The notes under the pieces: generated by a model
The model's database searches: none
What the model saw: only the letters and a program-made list of their open reading frames with translations
What the model was told of the DNA's origin: nothing
Assembly: GCF_005930495.1 (NCBI RefSeq)
Contig: NZ_SJEX01000029.1
Location: 1-51,149 of the forward strand
DNA length: 51,149 nt
Origin: Modestobacter excelsi
GTDB taxonomy: Bacteria > Actinomycetota > Actinomycetes > Mycobacteriales > Geodermatophilaceae
Direction: 5' to 3'
Shown here: positions 17,318 through 25,120 of the stretch, piece by piece
Numbering within the stretch: the first letter of the stretch is position 1
Layout of the letters: each line of letters starts with the position of its first letter
Position numbers and translations under genes: made by a program

Positions 17318-17650
17318 ATGCCCAGGTTCGTCATCTTCTTCGCCTACAGCCCTGAGACCTGGGGCCGCCTGGTCGAGCAGCCGGGTGACCGCACGGCCGC
17401 CGTGCGCGCATCGGCGGAGGCCGTCGGCGCCCGGCTGGAGGCCCTGTACTGGATGCTCGGCGAGGCGGACGGCATGGTGATCCTGGAGGCACCGGACGCC
17501 CAGACCGCCGCTGCCGTGACGGTCACCTCGGCCAGCACCGGGACGGTCCGCAGCCTGGGCACCCACCAGTTGTTCGACCAGGACGAGCTGCAGTCCGTCC
17601 TGGGCAAGGTGCGGAGCGGGCGCGCCGTCTTCCGCGCTCCAGGCACCTGA
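17318..17650 (+). CDS. GYD-domain protein
   Basis: 110 residues from ATG 17318, with GAGGTGG upstream. It resembles small GYD-domain (ferredoxin-like fold) proteins: MPRFVIFFAYSPETWGRL, then GARLEALYWMLGEADGMVILEAPD, the pattern of a strand-helix-strand with the Gly-x-x-Asp signature. Function unknown; family members are stress-associated small cytoplasmic proteins. It was originally convergent with nrdJ, sharing the hairpin at 17687-17717, before the mobile element was inserted. Confidence 0.8.
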   Translation: MPRFVIFFAYSPETWGRLVEQPGDRTAAVRASAEAVGARLEALYWMLGEADGMVILEAPDAQTAAAVTVTSASTGTVRSLGTHQLFDQDELQSVLGKVRSGRAVFRAPGT

Positions 17651-17686
17651 CCGCCCTCGGTTGCTCCCGTTCGGCAGGACGAGCGA

Positions 17687-17717
17687 CCGCCCCGGCCGCA
17701 CGAAGCGGCCGGGGCGG
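17687..17717. terminator. Bidirectional terminator, original nrdJ/GYD terminator
   Basis: CCGCCCCGGCCGC and GCGGCCGGGGCGG form a perfect 13-bp stem with loop ACGAA. It lies 36 bp after the GYD gene and, without the mobile element, would lie ~90 bp after the nrdJ stop. The same 13-bp arms recur inside the right end of the element (46842-46872). Confidence 0.75.
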
Positions 17718-17746
17718 CTGGAGAGCGGTGCCTCGAGGTCCCGCCG

Positions 17747-17809
17747 TCAGGCGAGCGTGATCCCCGAGGTCACCGCACGTCGCTGGAACGTCTCGGCGAG
17801 CCTCACCAT
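17747..17809 (-). CDS. Possible 20-codon ORF that would overlap the nrdJ stop before insertion
   Basis: Reading leftward from the TSD, ATG-GTG-AGG-CTC-GCC starts a 20-residue ORF (MVRLAETFQRRAVTSGITLA) ending before the terminator. In the uninterrupted chromosome its ATG would overlap the nrdJ stop as TGATG. It may be a coupled micro-ORF or chance. The first ~20 bases resemble the element's right end, which is discussed in the findings. Confidence 0.2.
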   Translation of the reverse strand: MVRLAETFQRRAVTSGITLA

Positions 17810-17813
17810 CAGC
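17809..17813. repeat. Left 5-bp target-site duplication TCAGC
   Basis: TCAGC directly precedes the left terminal repeat and is repeated at 47009-47013 directly after the right terminal repeat. Confidence 0.85.
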
Positions 17814-17895
17814 TGGCGAGGCTCGTCCAAGTGTCAACCCGAGACTCGCCAGTGACATTCCGTATCAAGTGTCAAGCTCGTCGGCTAGGTTGATA
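17814..17895 (+). repeat. Left transposon end with transposase-type sites
   Basis: Terminal repeat TGGCGAGGCTCGTC, then site L1 GGCTCGTCCAAGTGTCAA (17820-17837) and a weaker site L2 GACTCGCCAGTGACATT (17843-17859). A TATCAA (17863-17868) and TTGATA (17890-17895) pair follows just before the first gene. The same elements occur in mirror order at the right end. Confidence 0.8.
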
Positions 17896-17899
17896 CACC

Positions 17900-18319
17900 G
17901 TGACAACCGCTGATGAGCGCGAACGGGCGGCGGCCCGGGACCGGGCGCGAGAGCTCGCCGTCGCCGACGCGCTGGTCTCGATCGGCCGTGCACTGACGCT
18001 GCTTGGGACCCGACTGTCCGACATCCACGATGAGGACACCGGCGATGCAGCGGTGGCGACGATCGAGCAGTCAACGACCGGTGCAGAGGTTCCCCGGGGC
18101 GGACTGGGCCCACGCCAGCTGACGGTCCTCGCCCTCGGCGGGTTCGACAGCGAGGCGGGCCTGTCGGCCGGCGACGTGGAGACCGCGACCGGCCTGCAGC
18201 GGCCGAACGTGCACAAGATGCTGCAGCGACTCACGGAGCTCGGCCACCTCGAGCAGGTGCCAGAGGAGCGTCCGACCCGCTGGCGCCGACCTACCCGGAG
18301 GACCGTGGCCGGTCGCTGA
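17900..18319 (+). CDS. Winged-helix (MarR/IclR-like) regulator at the left end
   Basis: 139 residues, GTG start. Residues ~75-125 form a winged HTH: LGPRQLTVLALGG, then LSAGDVETATGLQRPNVHKMLQRLTELGHLEQV, then a basic tail. The N-terminal half is helical and may dimerise. The GTG lies only 4 bp after TTGATA, the right arm of an inverted repeat in the transposon end, so the promoter is inside the end and the message is probably leaderless. A similar TATCAA/TTGATA pair lies at the right end upstream of the reverse transcriptase gene, so this protein may control both ends. That link is inference. Confidence 0.7.
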   Translation: MTTADERERAAARDRARELAVADALVSIGRALTLLGTRLSDIHDEDTGDAAVATIEQSTTGAEVPRGGLGPRQLTVLALGGFDSEAGLSAGDVETATGLQRPNVHKMLQRLTELGHLEQVPEERPTRWRRPTRRTVAGR

Positions 18320-18357
18320 TCGGGCATCGACGTTCCCGCGGCCGACGGTGTACCGGA

Positions 18358-19275
18358 CTACCCGGTGAGCGTGCCGTCTTCCAGCATCTGGTCGGCCTCG
18401 GCGAGCAGGCCGGTGGCGAGCAGCAGCGCGGTCATTGAGTTGGACGGCGTGTAGGCCTCGTCGGCTACGCGGTGCAGCGTGTCGTGGCGGTTGAAGCGGT
18501 CGAGCGCCTCGTCCGGCAGCTTGTCTCGGCCGCCCTGCACGGCGGGCACGGCGGCCTCGATGAGAACCGCCACCTTGAACAGCCGGAACGCCAGCTCCTC
18601 GGCATCCTCGGGCACCCGGTAGTCGGAGGTCTTCACCTTCCGCAGCTCCCCGTGCGCGAACACCCACTGGAGCAGGGCGGTGAGCACGACCGTTGTCATC
18701 GCCTGCGCAGGGGCGTGCAGACCGAGCTGGTGGGCCCGCGTTGCATCCAGCAGCCGGTCCCGGTGCTCGCGCAGCGCGTCGTGCGTGACCTCGCCGGTGA
18801 CCGCGGCGCAGTCGGCCACGATGTCGTCCACGTGCGCCGCCAGGAGCTCCCGGCGCCTGACCGCGTCCGGCGCGTCCAGCAGCGTGGTGACCAGCTCGCC
18901 GCGCGGCACCCACACCAGCGCCAGCCCCTCCTCCTGCGCGACCCTCAGTGCCGTGTCCGGATCGACGTCGACGCCGGCCCAGTTCGCGGGGTAGTAGCGC
19001 GCGATGTTGGCGCTCAGCTGCCGCAGCGGCTCCCGCAGCGACTCGAAGTCGATTCGGTGCACGACGCTGTTCCGGAGCTGCTGGAGCGCGGTGTCCAGTT
19101 CCGGCATGGGCGGCAGGCGAACCGGCGGGACCGGGAGGGGGAACCGAACATCGGCCAACGCCGAGATGGTGCTGAGGTTCGCGACGCGGTTCATTGCCTT
19201 GTGTACGCCGCGCAGCACCTCGGGCGGCAAGCGGAATGGGCGGTCGTCGCCTGGACCAGGGGTGGTGGTGCTCAT
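18358..19275 (-). CDS. Hypothetical accessory protein
   Basis: 305 residues from ATG 19275 (MSTTTPGPGD) with GGGG upstream; a longer start at 19326 is possible. I recognise no domain. The protein appears mostly alpha-helical, with acidic and hydrophobic segments such as YYPANWAGVDVDPDTALRVA, and AQAMTTVVLTALLQWVFAHGE, which could be a buried or membrane-associated helix. It has no signal peptide. It ends 38 bp from the convergent left-end regulator. Confidence 0.6.
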   Translation of the reverse strand: MSTTTPGPGDDRPFRLPPEVLRGVHKAMNRVANLSTISALADVRFPLPVPPVRLPPMPELDTALQQLRNSVVHRIDFESLREPLRQLSANIARYYPANWAGVDVDPDTALRVAQEEGLALVWVPRGELVTTLLDAPDAVRRRELLAAHVDDIVADCAAVTGEVTHDALREHRDRLLDATRAHQLGLHAPAQAMTTVVLTALLQWVFAHGELRKVKTSDYRVPEDAEELAFRLFKVAVLIEAAVPAVQGGRDKLPDEALDRFNRHDTLHRVADEAYTPSNSMTALLLATGLLAEADQMLEDGTLTG

Positions 19276-19419
19276 CCCCAACAGTCTGACCCGGCACGGC
19301 CGCACCAGGTCGGCCGGGTCGGCCACTGCGGTGACAGGGCTGAGGCTTCCTACTGGCCTGTCGCCGACGACGCCCGTCGGGGGGAGCTCATGCCCTCGAC
19401 CGCCTCCCCCCTACTCGGG

Positions 19420-21087
19420 TCAGTGGGTGCTGGCCCCGGCTTGGGCGCGGCGGTAGGCCTCGGTGACCTCGGCGGGCAGGCGCCCACGATCCCCCACCTC
19501 GTAGCCGTTGATGCGCGCCCAGGCGCGGACGGCCGCCGGGGACGGACCGACGTGTGCCGACGGGACGGTCCGCCCCTCAGCGGCCACCACGGTGGACGAC
19601 TCAGTGGACGCAGTTGAGGCAGCACCGAGGCGCGGCACCGGGGCGGCCACGGCGGACTTGCTGACCACGGGCTGCAGGTGGTCCAGGAGGATCGCGAACT
19701 CGTCGGGGTGCGCGAGGCGGGTGCCGAGGGAGGCGGCGTTGTCGGCCTTGCCGCCCTCGAAGCTGCCGTCGGTGACCAGCCGCGCGGTACGGGAGGAGAC
19801 GTTGCTCATCACCCGGACCCCAAGCTGATCAGCGCGTTGCTCGAGCCGCTCGCGCACGGCCCAGTCGCAGCCGGTGAAGGCGACCTTGTCCCCGACTCGC
19901 AGCGGCTCCCCGAGGGACCAGTCGGCCGGCAGTGGGCGCAGCCCGGCGGACAGGCGGGCGAGGCGGGCCCCCTCTGCTGCGTCCAGCACTGCCGTGACCA
20001 CGTTCACCGGTACGTCCAGGAGGTCGGCGGTGGCTGTCAGCTCCGCCTTCTCCGCACGGCTGACCCGACCGTCATCGAGTGCGAGGTGTGCGAGCGCGAG
20101 CAGGAACCCGCGGTGGGCGGCCGCCACGGCCTGGGCGTCGAGGTCGTAGATGGCCGCGAGGTCGACCAGCGCTGCGCGCTCCTCCTCGTCGAGGACGCCG
20201 TCTTCGAGTACCTCCGACAGCAGCTGCAGGTAGGGCAGGGAGCCGTCGGGGGCACCGTCGTCGAGGGCGTCGGCCAGCCGGAACCGCTCCAGCAGCTGCA
20301 CCAGCGGTATCGCTGGCGGCTTGGGGGCGGCGGTCCACCGCTGCACCCGCGCGGGGGCGTCGGCGCCGAACGGCTCGACGCCACCGGGGGCGGTGGGCCA
20401 GGCGACGTTCCAGGCCAACTGCGGGAGCGCAAGGAGCTTGGCCGTCGGCGGCTGGGCGAACCCGTGGCCGAGGTAGCCGGCCAGCAGCGCGGCGGTCGCT
20501 CGGGCGTCGCCGAGGGCGGAGTGGGCACCGGTGTGCCGGATGCCGGCGGCCTCACAGCAGTCGGGCAGTCGGCGACGGTCGAGGTGGGGCAGGTGGTCCC
20601 AGCTGGCTGCCAGCGTGCACGCGGCGGGCAGGTGCGGCAGCGCCCATCCGGCGCGGGCGTACTCAGAGCGCAGGAAGGCCAGGTCGAACTTGACGTTGTG
20701 CCCGGCGATCGCCGCGCCGGCGAGTCGGTCGCTGATCTCCTCCAGCACGTGAGTGAAGCGGGGGGCGCGGGCCACGTCGGCTGCGGTGATGCCGTGGATG
20801 TGCGTGGCGCCGACGGGTCCCTCCGGGTTGAACCGGCTCACCCACTCGTCCAGCACCCGGCCTGCGGGATCGGTGCGGACGATGGCCAGCTCCAGCACCC
20901 GGTGGCCAGCGGCCGACAGGCCGGTCGTCTCCACGTCGATGACCGCGAACCCCGGCACTCGGGTCCCGACGGGGGTCGACGTCCGGGCCGGCCCCGCCAC
21001 TGCGGGCGGAACTGGCGGCGGGCCGCCCGCCGGTGCGGCGTGTCGCGGCTTGCTCTTGCGGAACCTGTCGAAGAACCCCATCGCCAT
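19420..21087 (-). CDS. DnaQ-type 3'-5' exonuclease fused to TerB-like, BRCT and Lsr2 C-terminal domains
   Basis: 555 residues with four recognisable parts. (1) A short amphipathic N-terminus MGFFDRFRKSK. (2) A DEDDh exonuclease at ~45-215: ExoI FAVIDVETTG, ExoII GHNVKFDLAF, ExoIII with H-S-A-L-G-D-A. (3) A helical TerB-like stretch around 280-370 (DGVLDEEERAALVDL, LALDDGRVSRAEKAEL), then a BRCT-like domain around 395-470 (VGDKVAFTGCD ... NVSSRTARLVTDG). (4) A C-terminal Lsr2-type DNA-binding module with PAAVRAWARINGYEVGDRGRLPAEV, including an AT-hook-like RGR. The architecture implies processing of DNA ends or nicks at AT-rich or Lsr2-marked DNA. It may start at either of two ATGs 6 bp apart. 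It is divergent from the HIRAN gene. Confidence 0.85.
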   Translation of the reverse strand: MAMGFFDRFRKSKPRHAAPAGGPPPVPPAVAGPARTSTPVGTRVPGFAVIDVETTGLSAAGHRVLELAIVRTDPAGRVLDEWVSRFNPEGPVGATHIHGITAADVARAPRFTHVLEEISDRLAGAAIAGHNVKFDLAFLRSEYARAGWALPHLPAACTLAASWDHLPHLDRRRLPDCCEAAGIRHTGAHSALGDARATAALLAGYLGHGFAQPPTAKLLALPQLAWNVAWPTAPGGVEPFGADAPARVQRWTAAPKPPAIPLVQLLERFRLADALDDGAPDGSLPYLQLLSEVLEDGVLDEEERAALVDLAAIYDLDAQAVAAAHRGFLLALAHLALDDGRVSRAEKAELTATADLLDVPVNVVTAVLDAAEGARLARLSAGLRPLPADWSLGEPLRVGDKVAFTGCDWAVRERLEQRADQLGVRVMSNVSSRTARLVTDGSFEGGKADNAASLGTRLAHPDEFAILLDHLQPVVSKSAVAAPVPRLGAASTASTESSTVVAAEGRTVPSAHVGPSPAAVRAWARINGYEVGDRGRLPAEVTEAYRRAQAGASTH

Positions 21088-21297
21088 CCCCCGTCGTTCG
21101 ACTGTCCGGGCAGCATGTCAGCGGACGGAGACGTTCTGGCAGAGCCAGGAGCAGCTGCGCCCCACCAGCCCCGGCAGCCCCGGGAGACCGGGTCCGCCCC
21201 CATGTGACCGGCAGCGTCCTGGGCGACCTGCACGACATCGCGGCGCTCACGTGGCGGTCGGCCAACTGTTCACCGCCACTGGCTACGGTCCCCGGGC

Positions 21298-22038
21298 ATG
21301 GGGCTGATGGACCGACTGCGGGGCCGAACGCGCGAAGATGGAACGACCTCGACGCCGGTCACCGCTCCTCCCGCACCGCCGCCTCCGCCCTCGCCCAGAC
21401 CGCTCGGCAGGATTGCGGCAGTCCGGATCTCGCCGCAGCCAGCGGCGGTGTCGACGTCCCAGCAGCGCAGCGCGTCCGCTGTCGCCATCGACGACGAGTC
21501 CAATCCCCGCTGGTATGCAGCCCCCCACGGCAACAACCAGCGGTTCATCGGCACCGACGGGCGCCCCGCCGTGCACCTCATCCGGTACGACGGGGTGCTG
21601 CGGTTCTGCGAGGACAGCACCGGCCTGCTCGTCGGCCCGACCGACCGCCGACTGCTGCCCGCCGGCCTGCTCGTCTCCAACCTGCGCGGCGGCCGGTACA
21701 ACGAGGCCGACTGCCGCGCCGGGGACTTCTCCCCCGGCGCCACGGTGCGCCTGGTGCCCGAACCGGACAACCCACACGACGACCAGGCGGTCGCGGTCTT
21801 CGACCTCACGGGCCAGTACCGCGCCGGGTACGTCAACAAGATGAAGGCGCGCGCCTACCTCAAGCGGCTGGCCGCCGGGGAGGAGCTGGTCGCGATCTCC
21901 CTGCGCGGCTCACGCCCCGGGGGCGACGCCGGTGTGGTTTCGATCCTGGCCGCGCCCGCACGGGTGCTCGCCCATGTCCGGGCTTCCCGGCCGGCCAGCT
22001 CACCGGCGCCGGTCTACACCCGGGCTGCGCACGGGTAG
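21298..22038 (+). CDS. HIRAN-domain protein
   Basis: 246 residues. The N-terminus MGLMDRLRGRT closely resembles the first residues of the neighbouring exonuclease. A Pro-rich linker (~residues 25-40) follows. The C-terminal half is a HIRAN domain, with VSNLRGGRYNEADCR, then LVPEPDNPHDDQAVAVFD and the closing GYVNKMKARAYLKRLAAG. HIRAN domains bind 3' ssDNA ends or stalled-fork DNA. Paired with an exonuclease-BRCT gene across a 210-bp divergent spacer, it probably works in the same DNA-end pathway; this is inference. Confidence 0.82.
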   Translation: MGLMDRLRGRTREDGTTSTPVTAPPAPPPPPSPRPLGRIAAVRISPQPAAVSTSQQRSASAVAIDDESNPRWYAAPHGNNQRFIGTDGRPAVHLIRYDGVLRFCEDSTGLLVGPTDRRLLPAGLLVSNLRGGRYNEADCRAGDFSPGATVRLVPEPDNPHDDQAVAVFDLTGQYRAGYVNKMKARAYLKRLAAGEELVAISLRGSRPGGDAGVVSILAAPARVLAHVRASRPASSPAPVYTRAAHG

Positions 22039-22068
22039 TCAGCGGACAGCGACCACGGACCGACGTGG

Positions 22069-22370
22069 TCAGCCGATGACCGGGATCGAGCCCAGGCCGT
22101 AGGCCTCGGTGTCCGGGTGCTCCCAGCCGAAGTCGTAGCCGAGGGTGGACAAGAACGACCACACGGCCGGGTAGCCGACTGTGGCGACGGTGAGGGTGTT
22201 CTCGTCTATGCCGTCTTCGTTGGACACCCAGAGGCCGGCGAAGCCCTCGCCCTCCTCGGCGTACAGCAGGCTCATGCGCAGGTCCGGGTACTGCGCGGCC
22301 AGCGCGTTGGCCCAGTCGATGGGCGGCTCCCACGCCGTCCGGAAGTACAGGACGGCCTTGCTCCGGTCAC
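22069..22370 (-). pseudogene. Small Api92/YubB-like (DUF1281) gene with an apparent 1-nt frameshift
   Basis: The ATG-started ORF at 22275 gives only 68 residues. The frame, however, is coding upstream as DRSKAVLYFRTAWEPPIDWANALAAQYPDLR, joining directly to MSLLYAEEGEGFAGLWVSNED. No ATG, GTG or TTG occurs in that frame before a stop. A GTG overlapping the stop of the upstream gene (GTGA, 22370) is one base out of frame. One extra base after GTGACC would give an intact ~100-residue protein. It is either a real frameshift or a sequence error. The pattern WEPP..WA..LA..YPD with a later W..P resembles ferredoxin-fold Api92-like proteins. Confidence 0.55.
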
Positions 22371-23053
22371 CCCGCCTCGGTGGTGTTCAGGTAAGGCAGG
22401 TGCGCCCGGATGCACCACGCGGCCGCGTCGCCGTCGAGCTGGTCGGGACCGGCGAGCAGCAGCTCCTTCAGCTGACCGACGTCGGCGATCGACGCCGGGC
22501 GCTCCGGCGGCGGGGTGCCGTGCCAGTGCGGATGCTCCGGGTCGCCGGCGGCGGTGCAGAAGACGTCGACGATGCGCGGCCACGCCGGCATGCCGTACCA
22601 CCGGTCGCCCCAGACTAGGGTCAGCGACGCCGCGCCGATCAGCGCAGCCCGGGCACCGTCGGTCTCCTGACGGAAGGCGAGGGTCTCCGCACCGGAGCGC
22701 ACGTCCCGGCGCAGCGCCGTCAGCTTCTTCCCGGCGTACTCCCGCAGTGTCCGCCCGTCAGGCAGCTGCCGGTCCGGGTCGGTGAGCGCGGCAGCCACCC
22801 CGGCCCAGTCGGTGCCGGACAGGTCGATGCGGTCGTGCAGCAGACGCGTCATCGCGCAGTTCGCGCGCATCATCTCGCCGTCGTCCAGGCCCGCCGGGGA
22901 GCAGTGCAGGAGCTCCCAGACCTGCCCGTCGCTGCGCCGGATCATCATCTGCACCGCACCGACTGCGGCCGCCCATCCCAGCTGCTCGTCGGTCTCGATG
23001 CCGCGCAGACGTAGCTGCTGTTCCAGCATCTGGTAGTTGTCCTGTGTCAGCAC
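22367..23053 (-). CDS. Hypothetical protein, coupled to the DUF1281-like gene
   Basis: 228 residues from GTG 23053 (MLTQDNYQMLEQQLRLRG); 23128 would add a less convincing leader. No family recognised. It is cytoplasmic, largely helical, with ASLTLVWGDRWYGMPAWPRIVDVFCTAAGD in the second half. Its TGA stop overlaps the presumed GTG start of the frameshifted small gene downstream, so the two form an operon. Confidence 0.6.
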   Translation of the reverse strand: MLTQDNYQMLEQQLRLRGIETDEQLGWAAAVGAVQMMIRRSDGQVWELLHCSPAGLDDGEMMRANCAMTRLLHDRIDLSGTDWAGVAAALTDPDRQLPDGRTLREYAGKKLTALRRDVRSGAETLAFRQETDGARAALIGAASLTLVWGDRWYGMPAWPRIVDVFCTAAGDPEHPHWHGTPPPERPASIADVGQLKELLLAGPDQLDGDAAAWCIRAHLPYLNTTEAG

Positions 23054-23135
23054 GACAGCAGTGTGCGCCGGGCTCCGACGAAGATCGTTCGCCTCCTCCG
23101 CCGCCTGCCCCCGCAGGATGGGGCCCACCGGGTGG

Positions 23136-23510
23136 TCAGCGGTCCCTGCCCAGCGTGGGCAGGCCGCCGGACACCGTCCGGATGCTCCGGCTGCGTGGGA
23201 ACGCTGTCGAGCTGGCCCGCACAGCCGGCGTGACGATCCCCGGCCCGTCCACCGGTGGTCGCTCCGGCCGCGGCTTGGGCAGCCGGGCCGCGACGGCCCG
23301 CCGCAGGTCGCCGATCTGCTGGTGCACTGGGTGTTGGTCGGGCAGGTGCGCGTCGGCCAGCAGCTTGGCGGCCGCGTCCAGCCGGGCCTGCGCCAGCCGG
23401 GCCTGCCCCTTCGCGAGCATCAGCTCCGCTTCACGCAGCCGGGCCGACACCGCGTCGGGCACGCGTCCGGTGCGTCCGAACGTGCTGGTCGTGGGGCGCT
23501 GCGAGGCCAT
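23136..23510 (-). CDS. Hypothetical small helical protein
   Basis: 124 residues from ATG 23510 (MASQRPTTSTFGR). The middle is an Ala/Leu-rich helical hairpin (LREAELMLAKGQARLAQARLDAAAKLLADAH) reminiscent of a TPR-like pair, followed by a Pro/Arg-rich tail. It is divergent from the Wadjet operon with a ~140-bp spacer. Function unknown. Confidence 0.5.
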   Translation of the reverse strand: MASQRPTTSTFGRTGRVPDAVSARLREAELMLAKGQARLAQARLDAAAKLLADAHLPDQHPVHQQIGDLRRAVAARLPKPRPERPPVDGPGIVTPAVRASSTAFPRSRSIRTVSGGLPTLGRDR

Positions 23511-23653
23511 CTGGGCATGATCGGGGCGTTGCAGCCGTGGGCGCAAGGCCGCCGCACCGACCTGCCCCGGTCGAGCAGGCCGTCCACGCCGGACAGAGGT
23601 GGCTGCCCGCAGGTGGTGTCGGATCGGGGGTTCTGTCCGAGGCGGGGCCTACG

Positions 23654-25120
23654 GTGCTGCCCGTGGCAGCCGGAGTGGTGGACGTCGGGTTCGCGCAGCG
23701 GGTGAAGGCGCTGGCCTGCACCGCGCCGCTGCACGACCTCGACGCCCGCAAGGCGCAAGTGCAGACCGCGGACTTCGCGGTCTACCAGATGAGCGAGCTG
23801 GCGCTGCACATCATCGACTCGGTGACCCTGGCGATGGACTTCGACACCGGTGCCGATCCGCAGCGGGTCATCGCCGACGTCGCCGGGCATGCAGCGCAGC
23901 AGGCACCCGACCGCGCACCGGCCGAGCATGAGAAGGCCGCCCGGTGGGTCCTGGAGAACCTGATCAACGTCGGGTCCACCGACCGCGGGTTCCGCGCCGT
24001 GTACGGGCTGACCGCAGGCGACGGCGAGTACCGCACGTACGCCTTCGACTTCAAGCTGCTGGAGGAGGTGCCCGGCGGCGACGGGGAGATCTACCTGCGA
24101 GCCACCACCGAAGCGGTCAACGTGCTCGTCGGCGCCCTCGAGGTCGACATCGAGTCCGCGCAGATCGCCGCCGACCTCCGCCTGGACACCCTCATCCGGC
24201 GTGGCCGGCTCTCCGACGCACAGGCGGCCGCGCAGACCGCCCGGTACCGGACCATCCAGTACGGCGAGCAGCTGCGCCAGCGCCTGGAGGCCACCGGCCG
24301 TGACGTGCACAGCGTCGACTGGCTCACCGAGATGCCGGCGTTCCTCGACGAGGCGGTCGAGCACATCGAGGCCCGGTACAAGGCGGAGAACGCCATCCTG
24401 CTCAACATCACCGAGATCCGGGACACCGCCGACACCGCCGACCGCAAGCGGCAGGCCGCCCAGCTGGTCGCGATCGTCCGCGAGTGCCTGCGCCGGCACG
24501 ACCAGTTGGGAGCCGCCGTCCAGCTGGCCGGCCGCCGGTTCCGCGCCGAGCAGGATCGGCAGACGTTCACCCCCACCCGCGCGGGGGGCACCCTGGACCT
24601 GCACGCCCAGCTGCTCGTCCCCGCCCTGGAGCTCAGCGTCGTGGCCGCCGACCTGGTGCTGGGCGCCTACTTCGTCACCAGCACCGGCACCGTGGTCCCG
24701 CCCGCGGTGCGGCTGTCGGACCTGTTCAGCGCGCTGATCACCCCGCCCACCGAACGGGAACTCCTCGGCGGCGAGGTCACCGAACCTGACCTGGACGTCA
24801 TCGAGCCCGAACCCCCGTTTCCCGAGGAGTGCTACGAGCTGCTGGACGAGCTGCTGGATCTGGACCCCGAGGCGCCGCGCCGGCTGTCCGGGCTGCTCGA
24901 AGCGGCCCGGGAGATGCACCCCTGGCTGCCGTCGCTGGTCGTCATCCGGGTGCTGGCCCTCGCCGCGCAGGAGATCCACGCCGCCGTCCGGCACGGCGCC
25001 ACCGGAGTGCTCATGGCCATCGACGACGGCACCCCGCTCACCGACCGCGAGTTCGCCGGCTCCGACCTCATCGTCGCCCGCGCCGCCCTGACGACCGCCG
25101 CCGAGGAGGGTGCGGCATGA
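23654..25120 (+). CDS. jetA: Wadjet JetA (kleisin-like subunit), type II-like
   Basis: ~488 residues. Kleisin-like subunit of a plasmid-restricting condensin, linking the SMC ATPase and JetB. It lacks the opening pattern I expect of DUF3375 (type I JetA). Instead it has features of the other JetA family: AVNVLVGALEVDIESAQIAAD, RTIQYGEQLRQRLEATGRDV-HSVDW, then LDEAVEHIEARYKAENAILLNI and ECLRRHDQLGAAV. The subtype call is from memory and should be tested. The start is uncertain: GTG 23654 has GAGGCGGGG upstream, and in-frame GTGs at 23663 and 23675 are alternatives. Its stop overlaps the jetB ATG (ATGA). Confidence 0.78.
   Translation: MLPVAAGVVDVGFAQRVKALACTAPLHDLDARKAQVQTADFAVYQMSELALHIIDSVTLAMDFDTGADPQRVIADVAGHAAQQAPDRAPAEHEKAARWVLENLINVGSTDRGFRAVYGLTAGDGEYRTYAFDFKLLEEVPGGDGEIYLRATTEAVNVLVGALEVDIESAQIAADLRLDTLIRRGRLSDAQAAAQTARYRTIQYGEQLRQRLEATGRDVHSVDWLTEMPAFLDEAVEHIEARYKAENAILLNITEIRDTADTADRKRQAAQLVAIVRECLRRHDQLGAAVQLAGRRFRAEQDRQTFTPTRAGGTLDLHAQLLVPALELSVVAADLVLGAYFVTSTGTVVPPAVRLSDLFSALITPPTERELLGGEVTEPDLDVIEPEPPFPEECYELLDELLDLDPEAPRRLSGLLEAAREMHPWLPSLVVIRVLALAAQEIHAAVRHGATGVLMAIDDGTPLTDREFAGSDLIVARAALTTAAEEGAA

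Noticed and set aside
23654-25120. Type I (DUF3375) JetA
   Set aside because: The N-terminal pattern expected for DUF3375 is missing, and the central segments resemble the other JetA family; subtype still to be confirmed by profile search.
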